The notes below the pieces were generated by a model that did no database searches, was not told the origin of the DNA, and saw only the letters and a program-made list of their open reading frames with translations. From DASVHS01 sp036001325 (GTDB lineage Bacteria; Acidobacteriota; Thermoanaerobaculia; Gp7-AA8): a stretch of DNA of 31,480 nucleotides. Made by a program: the position numbers and the translations under genes. Position 1 is the first letter of the stretch. Each line of letters starts with the position of its first letter. The stretch is taken from positions 1 through 31,480 of the forward strand of contig DASYUK010000011.1 of the NCBI GenBank assembly GCA_036001325.1, written 5' to 3'. Positions 10,752 through 19,900 of this stretch are shown here, one piece after another.

Positions 10752-11836
10752 TGAACATTCGAATCGAGCCGTATGCGCCGGAGCATGTGCCGGCGGTGAA
10801 GTCGTTCAATGAGCGATGGGAAACGCGTGCCGGCAGTGCGTTCCGTCTATCGGAGCGTCCACCGGCAACTCCGCGAAGCGCACTGCCGAGGGAAGAGTAC
10901 CTGGCGCTCGACGATGGCGAGGTGCGCGGAAGCTTCAGCCTGAAGCGGCAGCAGTTCTGGATCAACGGGCAGACGATGGAAATCGGGAACTGCCAATTGC
11001 CGATCTCCGAAGGGACATTCAATCCGGCCTACGCAAATCTCGGGATGGTCCTTCTCCGACATGCGCTGTCGTTGCAGAAGCGACTCTTCTGCCTCGGCAT
11101 GGGAAGCCGGCAGAACCGGTTGCCGCGCCTGTTGTCGGCGATGGGCTGGAAGCTGATCGACATCCCATTTCTCTTTCGCGTGAATCACCCCGCCCGATTC
11201 ATGCGCAACATCGTTCCACTGCGACGGACATTGCCGCGACGTCTGGCCATGGACGCGATGGCTGCGTCGGGAGCAGGCTGGCTCGGATTCCGTGCGCTGC
11301 AGGCGCGAATTCCCGAATCGTCCTCCGTAGCGGTAGAAACAGTCAGCGAGTTCGAATCGTGGGCCGACGCTCTCTGGGATCGATGCCAGTCCGATCTTTC
11401 GCTGAGCGCCGTCCGGACGAGCAGCGTTCTGAATCTGCTGTATGCGGACCCGCGTTCGATCCGCCTGAAGGTGTCGCGAGATGGCGTGGTCGTCGGTTGG
11501 GTCGTCTTGCGCGACACGCAGATGCAGAATCACCGGTACTTCGGCAACCTGCGCGTCGCGACGATTGTCGACGCGATGGCCGTGCCTGACGCGATCCCTG
11601 CTGTCGTCCGCGCGACATCGCGAATAGCCGAGCAACGTGGCGTCGACCTGACGATCTCCAATCAGGGGCATGAACTGTGGGTTCGCAGTCTTCGTCATTG
11701 CGGGTTCCTTTCGGGACCCTCGAATTACATCCTCGCGATGTCGCCCGCGATGGCTGCTTTACTCGAGCCACTCGCGACGCATCAATCACGCCTGCACATC
11801 AATCGCGGAGACGGCGACGGACCTCTGGATCTCTGA
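10751..11836 (+). CDS. tandem-GNAT (FemAB-like) acyltransferase candidate
   Basis: The 361-residue protein appears to contain two GNAT-like halves. The N-terminal half (about 1-150) has a beta-rich core with GSFSLKRQQFWINGQTMEI and LGMGSRQNRLPRLLSAMGW. The C-terminal half (about 220-355) has GVVVGWVVLRDTQMQ, then AVVRATSRIAEQRGVDLTISN and RSLRHCGFL. Such double GNAT folds resemble the FemAB layout. It follows the ACP gene with a one-base overlap, so it is the best candidate for moving the acyl group from the ACP to a sugar amine or hydroxyl. The fold is judged by pattern only, and no catalytic residue can be assigned with confidence. Confidence 0.62.
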   Translation: MNIRIEPYAPEHVPAVKSFNERWETRAGSAFRLSERPPATPRSALPREEYLALDDGEVRGSFSLKRQQFWINGQTMEIGNCQLPISEGTFNPAYANLGMVLLRHALSLQKRLFCLGMGSRQNRLPRLLSAMGWKLIDIPFLFRVNHPARFMRNIVPLRRTLPRRLAMDAMAASGAGWLGFRALQARIPESSSVAVETVSEFESWADALWDRCQSDLSLSAVRTSSVLNLLYADPRSIRLKVSRDGVVVGWVVLRDTQMQNHRYFGNLRVATIVDAMAVPDAIPAVVRATSRIAEQRGVDLTISNQGHELWVRSLRHCGFLSGPSNYILAMSPAMAALLEPLATHQSRLHINRGDGDGPLDL

Positions 11837-11842
11837 AAATCC

Positions 11843-13504
11843 ATGCAACCAAACTTCATTCGATCCTTTGCTCTTATCTTTGCTGTGACTACAGGTTTGA
11901 CCCTGTGGCCATCATGTCGCGGTGGAATCGCGGCTTCGACGGCGACTGTGTTGCCGCCTCCTGAGAGCGACGACCGCCCACCCGGCAGCGCTCCTGAGCT
12001 GCCACGCCAATCGGTTGAGCTGCCCCCGGAAGCGACAGGCGCGCCAATGCGCGTTCTTTCCGAACGCGACCATCTCCAGGACGCGCTCGAAGACGCCAAG
12101 CCGGGCGATGTCATCGCACTCGCTCCCGGCGCAGTCTTCAAGGGTCCGATCAAGTTGCCGAACAAGCCTGGAAGCGAATGGATCACCATCCGAACGAATG
12201 CTGCCGAAGACGCTTTCCCAAAACGCGGTACGCGGGTCGACCCCTCCTACGCGCGGTTGATGCCCATCATCGAGTCGGATACCGATTCCGCCATCACCGC
12301 CGATCCGGGAGCCCACCACTACCGCTTCATCGGAATCGAGTTCCGGCCGAAGCCCGGGACCTATCTGGGGAATGTGATCACGCTCGGCACAGACGAGCGG
12401 TCACTCGAGGCAATGCCTCACCACATCGTTTTCGAGCGTTGCTATGTGCATGGTGATCCAAAGGCCGGCGCGCGGCGCGGCATCGCTCTCAACTCGCTGC
12501 ACACGGCAGTCATCGACTCGTATGTCGCGGACTTCAAAGAGGAGGGCGCTGACTCGCAAGCTCTCGCGGGATGGAACGGGCTGGGACCGTTTGCGATCGT
12601 GAACAATTACCTCGAGGCAGCAGGTGAGAACGTCATCTTCGGCGGTGCGGATCCGGCAGTGGGGAACCTCGTACCGTCCGACATCACCATTCAGAGGAAT
12701 CAATTCACAAAGCCGCTGAGCTGGAAAGTCGGGGATCCGAGTTACGCGGGAACTGAATGGTCGGTCAAGAATCTTTTCGAGCTGAAGAACGCTCGACGCG
12801 TGCTCGTGGAAGACAACGTTTTCGAGAACAACTGGCCCCAGGGTCAGAACGGCTTCGCCATCCTGTTCACTCCCCGCAATCAGGATGGCGCTTCACCCTG
12901 GTCAATGGTTCGGGACGTGACTTTCGTCGGGAACATCGTCCGGAACACCAGCTCCGCCGTGAACATGCTCGGAACCGACGACATCAATGTCAGCCAGCAG
13001 ACAAAGCGGATCGTCATCCGCGACAACCTCTTTGAAGACGTTGGTGGAGAGAAGTGGGGCGGCGGAGGAAGACTCTTTCAGATTCTGGGCGCAACCGTCG
13101 ACGTTGTGATCGAGCACAACACCGCATTGCAGACAGGCGACGTCATCGTCGGCGATGGACAACCCAGCATCGGTTTCATCTACAGAAACAACCTGACTCC
13201 TCACAACGAATATGGGGTCGGAGGAACCAGCACGTTCGGCAATCCATCGAGAACGCTGGCCACCTTTTTCCCGGGTGCTGTGTTCGCCGGTAATGTGCTG
13301 ATCGGCGGTGCAGCCGACGAATATCCGCCCGGCAACTTCTTTCCATCCACCGCACAGGACGTGGGCTTCGTCGACTTCGCCGGCGGCGATTATCGACTGG
13401 CCACCACCAGCCCGTACAAGGCTGCGGGCACAGACGGCAAGGACATCGGCGCCGACATCGGCCCTCATCCTCCTGCCCGAACCCGTCTCGTACGTAAACA
13501 TTAG
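11843..13504 (+). CDS. secreted right-handed parallel beta-helix protein
   Basis: The 553-residue product starts with a signal peptide (charged start, hydrophobic run FALIFAVTTGLTLW, residues 9-22). A Cys at residue 25 is not in a good lipobox. From about residue 65 to 540 it is a right-handed beta-helix with repeated short strands and Asn ladders, for example HHYRFIGIEF, HHIVFERCYVHG, AVIDSYVADF and FAIVNNYLEAAGENVIFGGADP. This fold is typical of pectate lyase-like, chondroitinase B-like and alginate-epimerase-like proteins. It is homologous over its full length to the N-terminal part of the protein at 16962-20597. Being in the polysaccharide operon, it probably acts on or binds the exported glycan. 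No specific catalytic motif was recognised. Confidence 0.85.
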   Translation: MQPNFIRSFALIFAVTTGLTLWPSCRGGIAASTATVLPPPESDDRPPGSAPELPRQSVELPPEATGAPMRVLSERDHLQDALEDAKPGDVIALAPGAVFKGPIKLPNKPGSEWITIRTNAAEDAFPKRGTRVDPSYARLMPIIESDTDSAITADPGAHHYRFIGIEFRPKPGTYLGNVITLGTDERSLEAMPHHIVFERCYVHGDPKAGARRGIALNSLHTAVIDSYVADFKEEGADSQALAGWNGLGPFAIVNNYLEAAGENVIFGGADPAVGNLVPSDITIQRNQFTKPLSWKVGDPSYAGTEWSVKNLFELKNARRVLVEDNVFENNWPQGQNGFAILFTPRNQDGASPWSMVRDVTFVGNIVRNTSSAVNMLGTDDINVSQQTKRIVIRDNLFEDVGGEKWGGGGRLFQILGATVDVVIEHNTALQTGDVIVGDGQPSIGFIYRNNLTPHNEYGVGGTSTFGNPSRTLATFFPGAVFAGNVLIGGAADEYPPGNFFPSTAQDVGFVDFAGGDYRLATTSPYKAAGTDGKDIGADIGPHPPARTRLVRKH

Positions 13505-13520
13505 TGAATCGAGGCTTCTC

Positions 13521-14864
13521 ATGAGAATCAGTATTTTCGGACTTGGATACGTCGGTTGTGTGACAGCCGCGTGTCTAGCCAAAGCCGGACACGAAATCAT
13601 CGGCGTCGATGTGAATGCAGAAAAGGTGTCGATGATCAACGGCGGCTCTTCGCCCGTCATCGAGCCGGGGCTCGGCGATCTCGTAGCGGAAATGGTCAGC
13701 AGCCGCCGTCTGCGCGCGACCGTGTCCGTCGATGAAGCGGTCAAGCACTCGGATCTCGCGATGATCTGCGTCGGCACTCCGAGCGGTCGCAACGGCCAAC
13801 TCGACACGACGGCAATCGAGCGCGTCGGTCACGAGATCGGACGCGCTCTCGAGCAGCGAACGGAGACGTTCACGGTCGTCCTGCGTAGCACCGTCCTTCC
13901 CGGTACGACCGACGGCGTACTCGTTCCCGCACTCCGCAACTCGCTCGGCAACAAGTACGACGAGCTCGTTGCGCTCGCGGTCAACCCCGAATTCATGCGT
14001 GAAGGAAGCTCGCTGTCCGATTTCGAGCACCCTCCCATGACGCTCGTCGGCTGCGCCGATACGGAAACGGCCGGGGTGCTTCGCAAGGTTTATGAACAGG
14101 TCGATGCGCCGTTTGTCCATACCGCTCTGAAAGTCGCCGAGATGACAAAGTACGTGTCGAACACCTTTCACGCGCTGAAGATCTGCTTTGCGAACGAAAT
14201 CGGCGATCTGTGCGAGTCGCTGGGCGTCAACCCGCAGGAAGTCGTAAGGATGTTCCTGATGGATCGCAAACTCAACGTGTCGGAGGCGTATCTGCGCCCC
14301 GGATTCGCATACGGCGGGTCGTGTCTTCCAAAGGATGTCAGAGCGCTGCTGCATGCAGCGCGCAAAACAGATGTGGATCTGCCGCTGCTCGCATCGATCG
14401 AGCCGTCGAACGAGCATCAGATCCGGCGCGGCATCGACGCCGTCCTCAGTTTGCGCAAGAAGCGGATCGGCGTCATCGGTCTTGCCTTCAAGTCCGGAAC
14501 GGACGACTTGCGAGAGAGCCCGATGGTGACCCTGGTCGAAGCGCTGATCGGCAAGGGCTGCGATGTGCGCATCTTCGATCCCAACGTCCGGCTCGCCGCA
14601 CTTGTAGGAGCGAACCGGCGCTACATCGAGAAAGAAATTCCGCACATCTCCTCGCTGATGTGTGACGACATCACGACGCTGCTGGAACACGCCGAGGTGA
14701 TCGTGGTAGGCAGTCCGGGGGACGATGCTGCGCGCGCTCTCGCGAACAGCCGTCCGGAACAGGCGATCGTCGATTTGACGCGGGGCAGCATCCGGCCTGG
14801 TTCCACGGTGAAGACTCCTGCCGAATCGAAACTGGTCTGGCCCGCGATTCAGCCCGCCACATGA
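13521..14864 (+). CDS. algD: GDP-mannose 6-dehydrogenase-like (AlgD family)
   Basis: The chosen ATG has GAGG about 6 bases upstream and places the dinucleotide fold motif GLGYVG at residues 7-12; the frame stays open upstream into the preceding gene but has no support there. The 447-residue protein has NAD-binding, central and UDP-binding domains. The catalytic Cys lies in GGSCLPKDVRAL at position 268, the same number as in Pseudomonas AlgD. Runs such as GTDDLRESP, RIFDPNV and IPHISSL are much closer to AlgD than to UDP-glucose dehydrogenases. It would oxidise GDP-mannose to GDP-mannuronate in the cytoplasm, supplying a uronic acid for the glycan. Distinguishing it from a UDP-sugar dehydrogenase still needs a tree or an assay. 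Confidence 0.85.
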   Translation: MRISIFGLGYVGCVTAACLAKAGHEIIGVDVNAEKVSMINGGSSPVIEPGLGDLVAEMVSSRRLRATVSVDEAVKHSDLAMICVGTPSGRNGQLDTTAIERVGHEIGRALEQRTETFTVVLRSTVLPGTTDGVLVPALRNSLGNKYDELVALAVNPEFMREGSSLSDFEHPPMTLVGCADTETAGVLRKVYEQVDAPFVHTALKVAEMTKYVSNTFHALKICFANEIGDLCESLGVNPQEVVRMFLMDRKLNVSEAYLRPGFAYGGSCLPKDVRALLHAARKTDVDLPLLASIEPSNEHQIRRGIDAVLSLRKKRIGVIGLAFKSGTDDLRESPMVTLVEALIGKGCDVRIFDPNVRLAALVGANRRYIEKEIPHISSLMCDDITTLLEHAEVIVVGSPGDDAARALANSRPEQAIVDLTRGSIRPGSTVKTPAESKLVWPAIQPAT

Positions 14865-15679
14865 TCCTGGATGCTATGTCCCTGAGACGCAGAGTTCTCG
14901 GTCGCCTCAACACGGTTCCGATGATCGATCGTCACGTGTATGTCGCCAGACACGGGCCCGCCCGCGGACTCAAGCGGCAAGGCGGAATGGGATGGCTGCC
15001 TTCGTTTCTGCCGCGCATGCACGAATGGGAAGCGGAGGAGGCTTTTCTCGCCGCCCTCGAATGGCGCGGCCTGACGGTTTACGACGTTGGCGGCGACCAG
15101 GGGCTGTTCACGCTTTTCTTCGCCGATCGCGTCGGTGAGGCAGGCCACGTCATCGTGATCGAGCCCAATCCTCGGAGTTGCCTCCGGATCGAGCAGAACG
15201 TCCGCCTCAATGATTTCCGGAACGTAAGCATCGTGCCCGTCGGCCTCGCCGACCGAAGCACGCGCCTCCAGTTCGCGTTCCCCTCCTCCGAACCTGCACG
15301 CGGCTCGGCTGTCCCGGCCGTCGCTGACCGGATCAAGTTCGAAGGCAAGGCAACGCTCTGCGAGATCGAAGTCAACGCTCTCGATGACGAGATCAAACGC
15401 AGCGCGTTACCGCCGCCACACTTCATCAAGATGGACGTCGAAGGCATGGAGTATCCCGCGCTCCAGGGAATGCGCATGACCTTGCGTGAGCATCGCCCGC
15501 GTTTATCGATCGAGATCCACGGCCTTGGCGTAGAACAAAAGATCGCCAACGTGCGACAAGTCGTCGCGTTCATGGAAGAGATGGATTACAGGTTGTGGCA
15601 TATCGAATCAGCGCAAACCATCGAAAGCTCCAATGCGGTGAGCGCCATGGAGGGGCATCTGTACTGTGAGCCCAGGTAA
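14861..15679 (+). CDS. FkbM family methyltransferase
   Basis: The 272-residue protein overlaps the dehydrogenase stop as ATGA. The core shows motif I as VYDVGGDQGLFTLFFADRVG (near residues 68-87), the motif II acidic residue in VIVIEPNPRS, and the family hallmark FIKMDVEGMEYPALQGM near residues 188-204. FkbM enzymes O-methylate sugars or polyketides with SAM. In this setting a sugar hydroxyl of the exopolysaccharide is the likely acceptor. It is the second methyltransferase of the operon and belongs to a different family from the one at 3708-4499. Confidence 0.9.
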   Translation: MILDAMSLRRRVLGRLNTVPMIDRHVYVARHGPARGLKRQGGMGWLPSFLPRMHEWEAEEAFLAALEWRGLTVYDVGGDQGLFTLFFADRVGEAGHVIVIEPNPRSCLRIEQNVRLNDFRNVSIVPVGLADRSTRLQFAFPSSEPARGSAVPAVADRIKFEGKATLCEIEVNALDDEIKRSALPPPHFIKMDVEGMEYPALQGMRMTLREHRPRLSIEIHGLGVEQKIANVRQVVAFMEEMDYRLWHIESAQTIESSNAVSAMEGHLYCEPR

Positions 15680-16913
15680 TCCGAGACAGCTTTTTCTGGG
15701 CGTAGTCGTCATCGCGATTGCTGCGTTCGCTGTTGTGGTCATCCCTGTACTCTCATGGCATCCGATCGCGGAGCGATTGTTCTGGGCCTCGTTCGCGCTG
15801 CTCATCTACGTCTGCGTCGGCTATCCACTGATCATTGCGACGTGCGCGGCGCTAAAAGCTCGACAACCGGATGGCGAGCCGTTCGAGCCGAAGGTCAGCG
15901 TCGTGATCGCCGCTCACAATGAGATTGCGTCGATCAAGCAGAAAACCGCAAACCTCCTGTCGCTCGACTATCCGGCGGACCAGCTCGAGATCCTGGTGGG
16001 ATCGGATGGATCGACCGACGGAACTCTCGAATGTTTGCAGGACATGTCCGAGTCGCGAGTGCACCTCTTCGTTTTTCCGCGGCGCCAGGGGAAGCCGGCT
16101 GTGTTGAACAAGCTGGTGCCGGAGGCCAGCGGTGAGATCGTCGTGCTGGCGGACGTCAGGCAACAGTTCGATCCGCAGTTGCTGCGCATCCTCGTCCAGC
16201 CGTTCGCAGATCCGCACGTCGGAGCGGTCAGTGGAGAGCTGATCCTGAGATGGAACCCGGACATCACGGCAGTCGGTGAAGGGGTGGGCGCTTATTGGCG
16301 ATATGAGAAGTTCATCCGGTCGCGCGAGAGCCGCATCGACTCGACGGTGGGCGCGACCGGAGCTGTCTATGCCATTCGCAAATCGCTCTTCGAGCCGATC
16401 GCGGAGGACACCATCCTCGACGATGTGTTAATCCCTTTGAGAATCGTGCGCCGCGGGTATCGCGTTCTGTTCGAGCCGCGGGCTCGCGCCTATGACACTC
16501 TGCCGGCTACGACTCGCGAGGAGTTCACGCGCAAGGTACGCACCCTGGCCGGCAACTTTCAACTCTTCATCCGCGAACGCTGGCTCCTGACTCCGGTGCG
16601 TAATCGACTATGGTGGCAGACGATTTCCCACAAAGTGCTTCGTCTCTTCATGCCCGCTCTTCAGATCGCGCTTTTCGCGACCAACGTGGCGCTGGCCGGG
16701 GATGCGCGCTTCTATCAGCTCGCGCTGGTCGGGCAGCTCCTCTTCTATGGAGGGGCCAGCATCGGGTGGGCCCTTCACTACACCCACAGGAAGTTCTGGC
16801 CGGTGACCTTCCCATTCACATTCTGCTTGCTGAGCTGGGCGACGGTTGTCGGTTTTCTGCGCTGGATCACCGGTCATCAGGCCGTGAGATGGGAGAAGGC
16901 AGCGAGCTCTTAA
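15666..16913 (+). CDS. membrane-bound family 2 glycosyltransferase
   Basis: The start is a GTG lying 14 bases inside the upstream gene, giving 415 residues. Two N-terminal membrane helices (about 8-28 and 36-60) precede the GT-A domain, which has VSVVIAAHNE, VGSDGSTDGT, the DxD-like ADVRQQF, and the acceptor-side TILDDV. The later segment RTLAGNFQLF is common in processive-type membrane GT2 enzymes. Two or three C-terminal helices (about 325-405) complete it. The layout resembles hyaluronan- or cellulose-synthase-like enzymes, but no classical QxxRW is seen. It could add a sugar to the lipid-linked unit or polymerise. It is the last gene of the operon and is followed by a hairpin. Confidence 0.88.
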   Translation: MSPGNPRQLFLGVVVIAIAAFAVVVIPVLSWHPIAERLFWASFALLIYVCVGYPLIIATCAALKARQPDGEPFEPKVSVVIAAHNEIASIKQKTANLLSLDYPADQLEILVGSDGSTDGTLECLQDMSESRVHLFVFPRRQGKPAVLNKLVPEASGEIVVLADVRQQFDPQLLRILVQPFADPHVGAVSGELILRWNPDITAVGEGVGAYWRYEKFIRSRESRIDSTVGATGAVYAIRKSLFEPIAEDTILDDVLIPLRIVRRGYRVLFEPRARAYDTLPATTREEFTRKVRTLAGNFQLFIRERWLLTPVRNRLWWQTISHKVLRLFMPALQIALFATNVALAGDARFYQLALVGQLLFYGGASIGWALHYTHRKFWPVTFPFTFCLLSWATVVGFLRWITGHQAVRWEKAASS

Positions 16914-16936
16914 CCGCAATCTTCTCGTTTCGCATG

Positions 16937-16963
16937 AATCGAGCGGGCACTGCCCGCTCGATT
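16937..16963. terminator. bidirectional hairpin between convergent genes
   Basis: A perfect inverted repeat has arms AATCGAGCGGGCA and TGCCCGCTCGATT (13 bases each) around a single C. It lies 23 bases after the stop of the GT2 gene and overlaps the stop codon of the opposite-strand gene. There is no long T tract on either side, so it may act as a weak intrinsic or Rho-assisted terminator for both transcripts. Confidence 0.6.
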
Positions 16964-19900
16964 AGTTAATGCGGATCGCGTCAAGGTTGCAGTACTGGGC
17001 GTCCGCTTCGATTCGCAGGACGTGCTGACCGGCGGTCAGCGCGATGCCGTTCCCGTTCTTGGCCACCCATTGAAACGTTCCCCATGCTCCAGTATTGGGG
17101 ACGTTGATCATGCCCGTTACATCCACCCCGTCCACGTCGATGTGGAACTTACCGTTCGTGGACGTGCTGCTGATCAGAGCTTCGACTCTGTACGTTCCGG
17201 ACTGCGTCACATTGATCGTGTACTCCAGCCATTCTCCGGTCTGGAAATTGTTGACGGCGTATCCACCCGCGTAGGGACTGATGATGTCGACGTCCTCACC
17301 GGTGCGATACAGACCGCCCAGATTGCCGGACGTGAGGTCGTGATACGCGATCCCTTCCCCCCCTTTATCGAAATCCTCGGCCTCGAACTGACCCGGCACC
17401 GCGAATGGCAATCCCAGATACGGTAACTGGCCGTTCGTCGAGAGGCGGATCGCGTCGAGGTTGAAGTACTCGACGTCGGCGGTGATCCTCAAGACATGTT
17501 GGCCGGCGGCGAGCATGATTCCATCCTTGCCCACCCATTGAAATGTTCCCCACGATCCGGTGTTCGGCACGACAACCGCGCCCGTTTTGTCAGTTCCGTC
17601 GATCTCGACATGGTATTGACTCGTTGTGTACATGCTGCTGACCAACGCTTCAATGCGGTAGGTTCCTGACTGCGTCACATTGATCGTGTACTCGAGCCAT
17701 TCTCCGGTCTGGAAATTGTTGACGGCGTATCCACCCGTGTAAGGGCTGATGATGTCGACGTCCTCAGTGAGCCGATATAGGCCGCCCTGATTGCCGGACG
17801 CCAGGTCGTGATACGCAATGCCCTCCCCCCCTTTATCGAAGTCTTCGGCCTCGAACTGACCGGGCACCGCAAATGGCGTTCCGGTGAAAGGGGACTGAGT
17901 GGACGCATTTGACACCGTGACGTTCACCGGCGCCGACGTGCTGGTGTTGCCCGCGGCATCGCGCGCGACGGCCGTGAGCGTGTGAGAGCCGTTCGCGACT
18001 TTTGTCGTGTCCCACGAAACCGAGTACGGCGCAGCCGTGTCCTCAGCGCCTACCTTCGTTCCGTCGCACCAGAATTGCACGCCGGCAACGCCGACGTTGT
18101 CCGAGGCGTTCGCCGAGATCGTCGTCGGGCCCAACACGGTAGCGCCGTTCGCCGGCGCTGTGATCGCCACGGTCGGCGGTGTCGTATCGGGTGGTGGACC
18201 GCTCAACGAGAGCCGAATCGCATCGAGATTGAAGTACTCGACGTCCGCGGTGATCCTCAGGATGTGCTGGCCGGCCGAGAGGCTGATCCCATCTTTGCCC
18301 ACCCATTGAAACGTACCCCACGCTCCGGTGTTGGGAACACCAACTGCGCCCGTTTTGTCGATTCCATCGATCTCAACGTGGTATTGACTGGTCGTGTACA
18401 TGCTGCTGACGAGAGCCTCAATGCGGTACGTCCCTGACTGCGTCACGTTGATCGTGTACTCGAGCCATTCGCCGGTCTGGAAATTGTTGACGGCGTATCC
18501 ACCCGCGTAAGGGCTGATGATGTCGACGTCCTCAGTGAGCCGATATAGGCCGCCCTGATTGCCGAGCGCCAGGTCGTGATACGCAATCCCTTCCCCTCCT
18601 TTGTCGAAATCCTCGACCTCGAACTGCCCCGGCACCGCAAATGGCGTCCCCGTGAATGGTGACTGGGTGGGCGGAGGATTTGACACCGTGACGTTCCTCG
18701 GCGCCGACGTAGTGGTGTTGCCCGCGGCATCGCGTGCGACGGCAGTGAGGGTGTGGGAGCCGTTCGCGACTTTTGTAGAGTCCCACGAAACCGAGAACGG
18801 CGCAGACGTGTCCTCGGCACCGACTATCGATCCATCGACGAAGAATTTCACGCCGGCAACGCCGACATTGTCCGAGGCGTCGGCCGAGATCGTCGTCGTG
18901 CCCAACACGGTAGCGCCGTTCGCCGGCGCTGTAATCGCCACGCTCGGCGGCGTCGTATCGGCTGGCGGCGGCGGTGGAGGATTGCCCGGGGTCGTTCCAT
19001 TCAGAACACCGGCTGTGGCTGCGTTCACTGCATCGATGTCCGCGCCGACATCCTTGCCGTCCGTGCCCGCATTCTTATAAGGGCTGCTCGTCGCCAGGTG
19101 ATAGTTTCCGCCCGCGAGATCCACGAAGCGAACATCGGCCATCGTCAGCGGAAAGAAATTGTCAGGTGGGTATGCAGACGCGTCTCCGCCCTGAATCACA
19201 TTGCGGCGAAACACAGCGCCCGGGTAAAACTGGCTGAGCGTTGCACTAGGATTGCCGAACGTACCTGTTCCACCCATGCCGTACTGGTTGTTCGGTTGAA
19301 TGTTGTTCGTGTAATAGAAGTTGAGGTTGGGCGCGGGATCGCCGACTATAAATTCGCCGCCCTGGAATGCGGTGTTGTGGTCGATGGTGACGTACACCGT
19401 GCCGTTCCGCACCTGAAAGAGACGCAAGCTCACGTCCTCCCAGACGTCGTTCCGGACAAGAACCCGCTTCATCTGTTGGCTCGAGTTAATGTCGTCCCAC
19501 CCCAACATATTCACGCCCTGCGCCGAGTGGCGCACGATGTTGTCGGTGAATGTCACGTCTTCGACGGCCGACCAGGGCGCGCCGCCGGACTGGTTTCGAG
19601 GCGTGAACAGAATCCCGAATCCGCTCTGCGCCGCGATCCAGTTGTGCTCGAAGATATTGCCGTCGATGAGTACGCGCCGCGCGTTCTTCAGTTCCAGCAG
19701 ATTCTTGATCGACCATTGCGAGCCGTCGTAGCTCGGATCGCCGCTCTTCCAGCGCAGCGGCTTGTTGACGTGATTGCCGCGAATTTCGATGTCCGCAGGG
19801 ACCAGATTCGTAATCGACGGATCAGCGCCGCCGAAAATTACATTCTCACCGGCTCCCTCGAGATAGTTGTTGACGATCTTGAAAGGCCCGGGACCGTTCC

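Noticed and set aside
13308..13520. Upstream extension of the AlgD-like gene by 71 codons
   Set aside because: It lies inside the beta-helix gene; the ATG at 13521 has a ribosome site and starts directly with the Rossmann-fold strand.
17220..18515. Repeated blocks considered as a CRISPR or tandem-repeat array
   Set aside because: They are protein-domain coding repeats (CBM6, Ig-like) at 468 and 768 bases, in frame, without short repeat-spacer structure.
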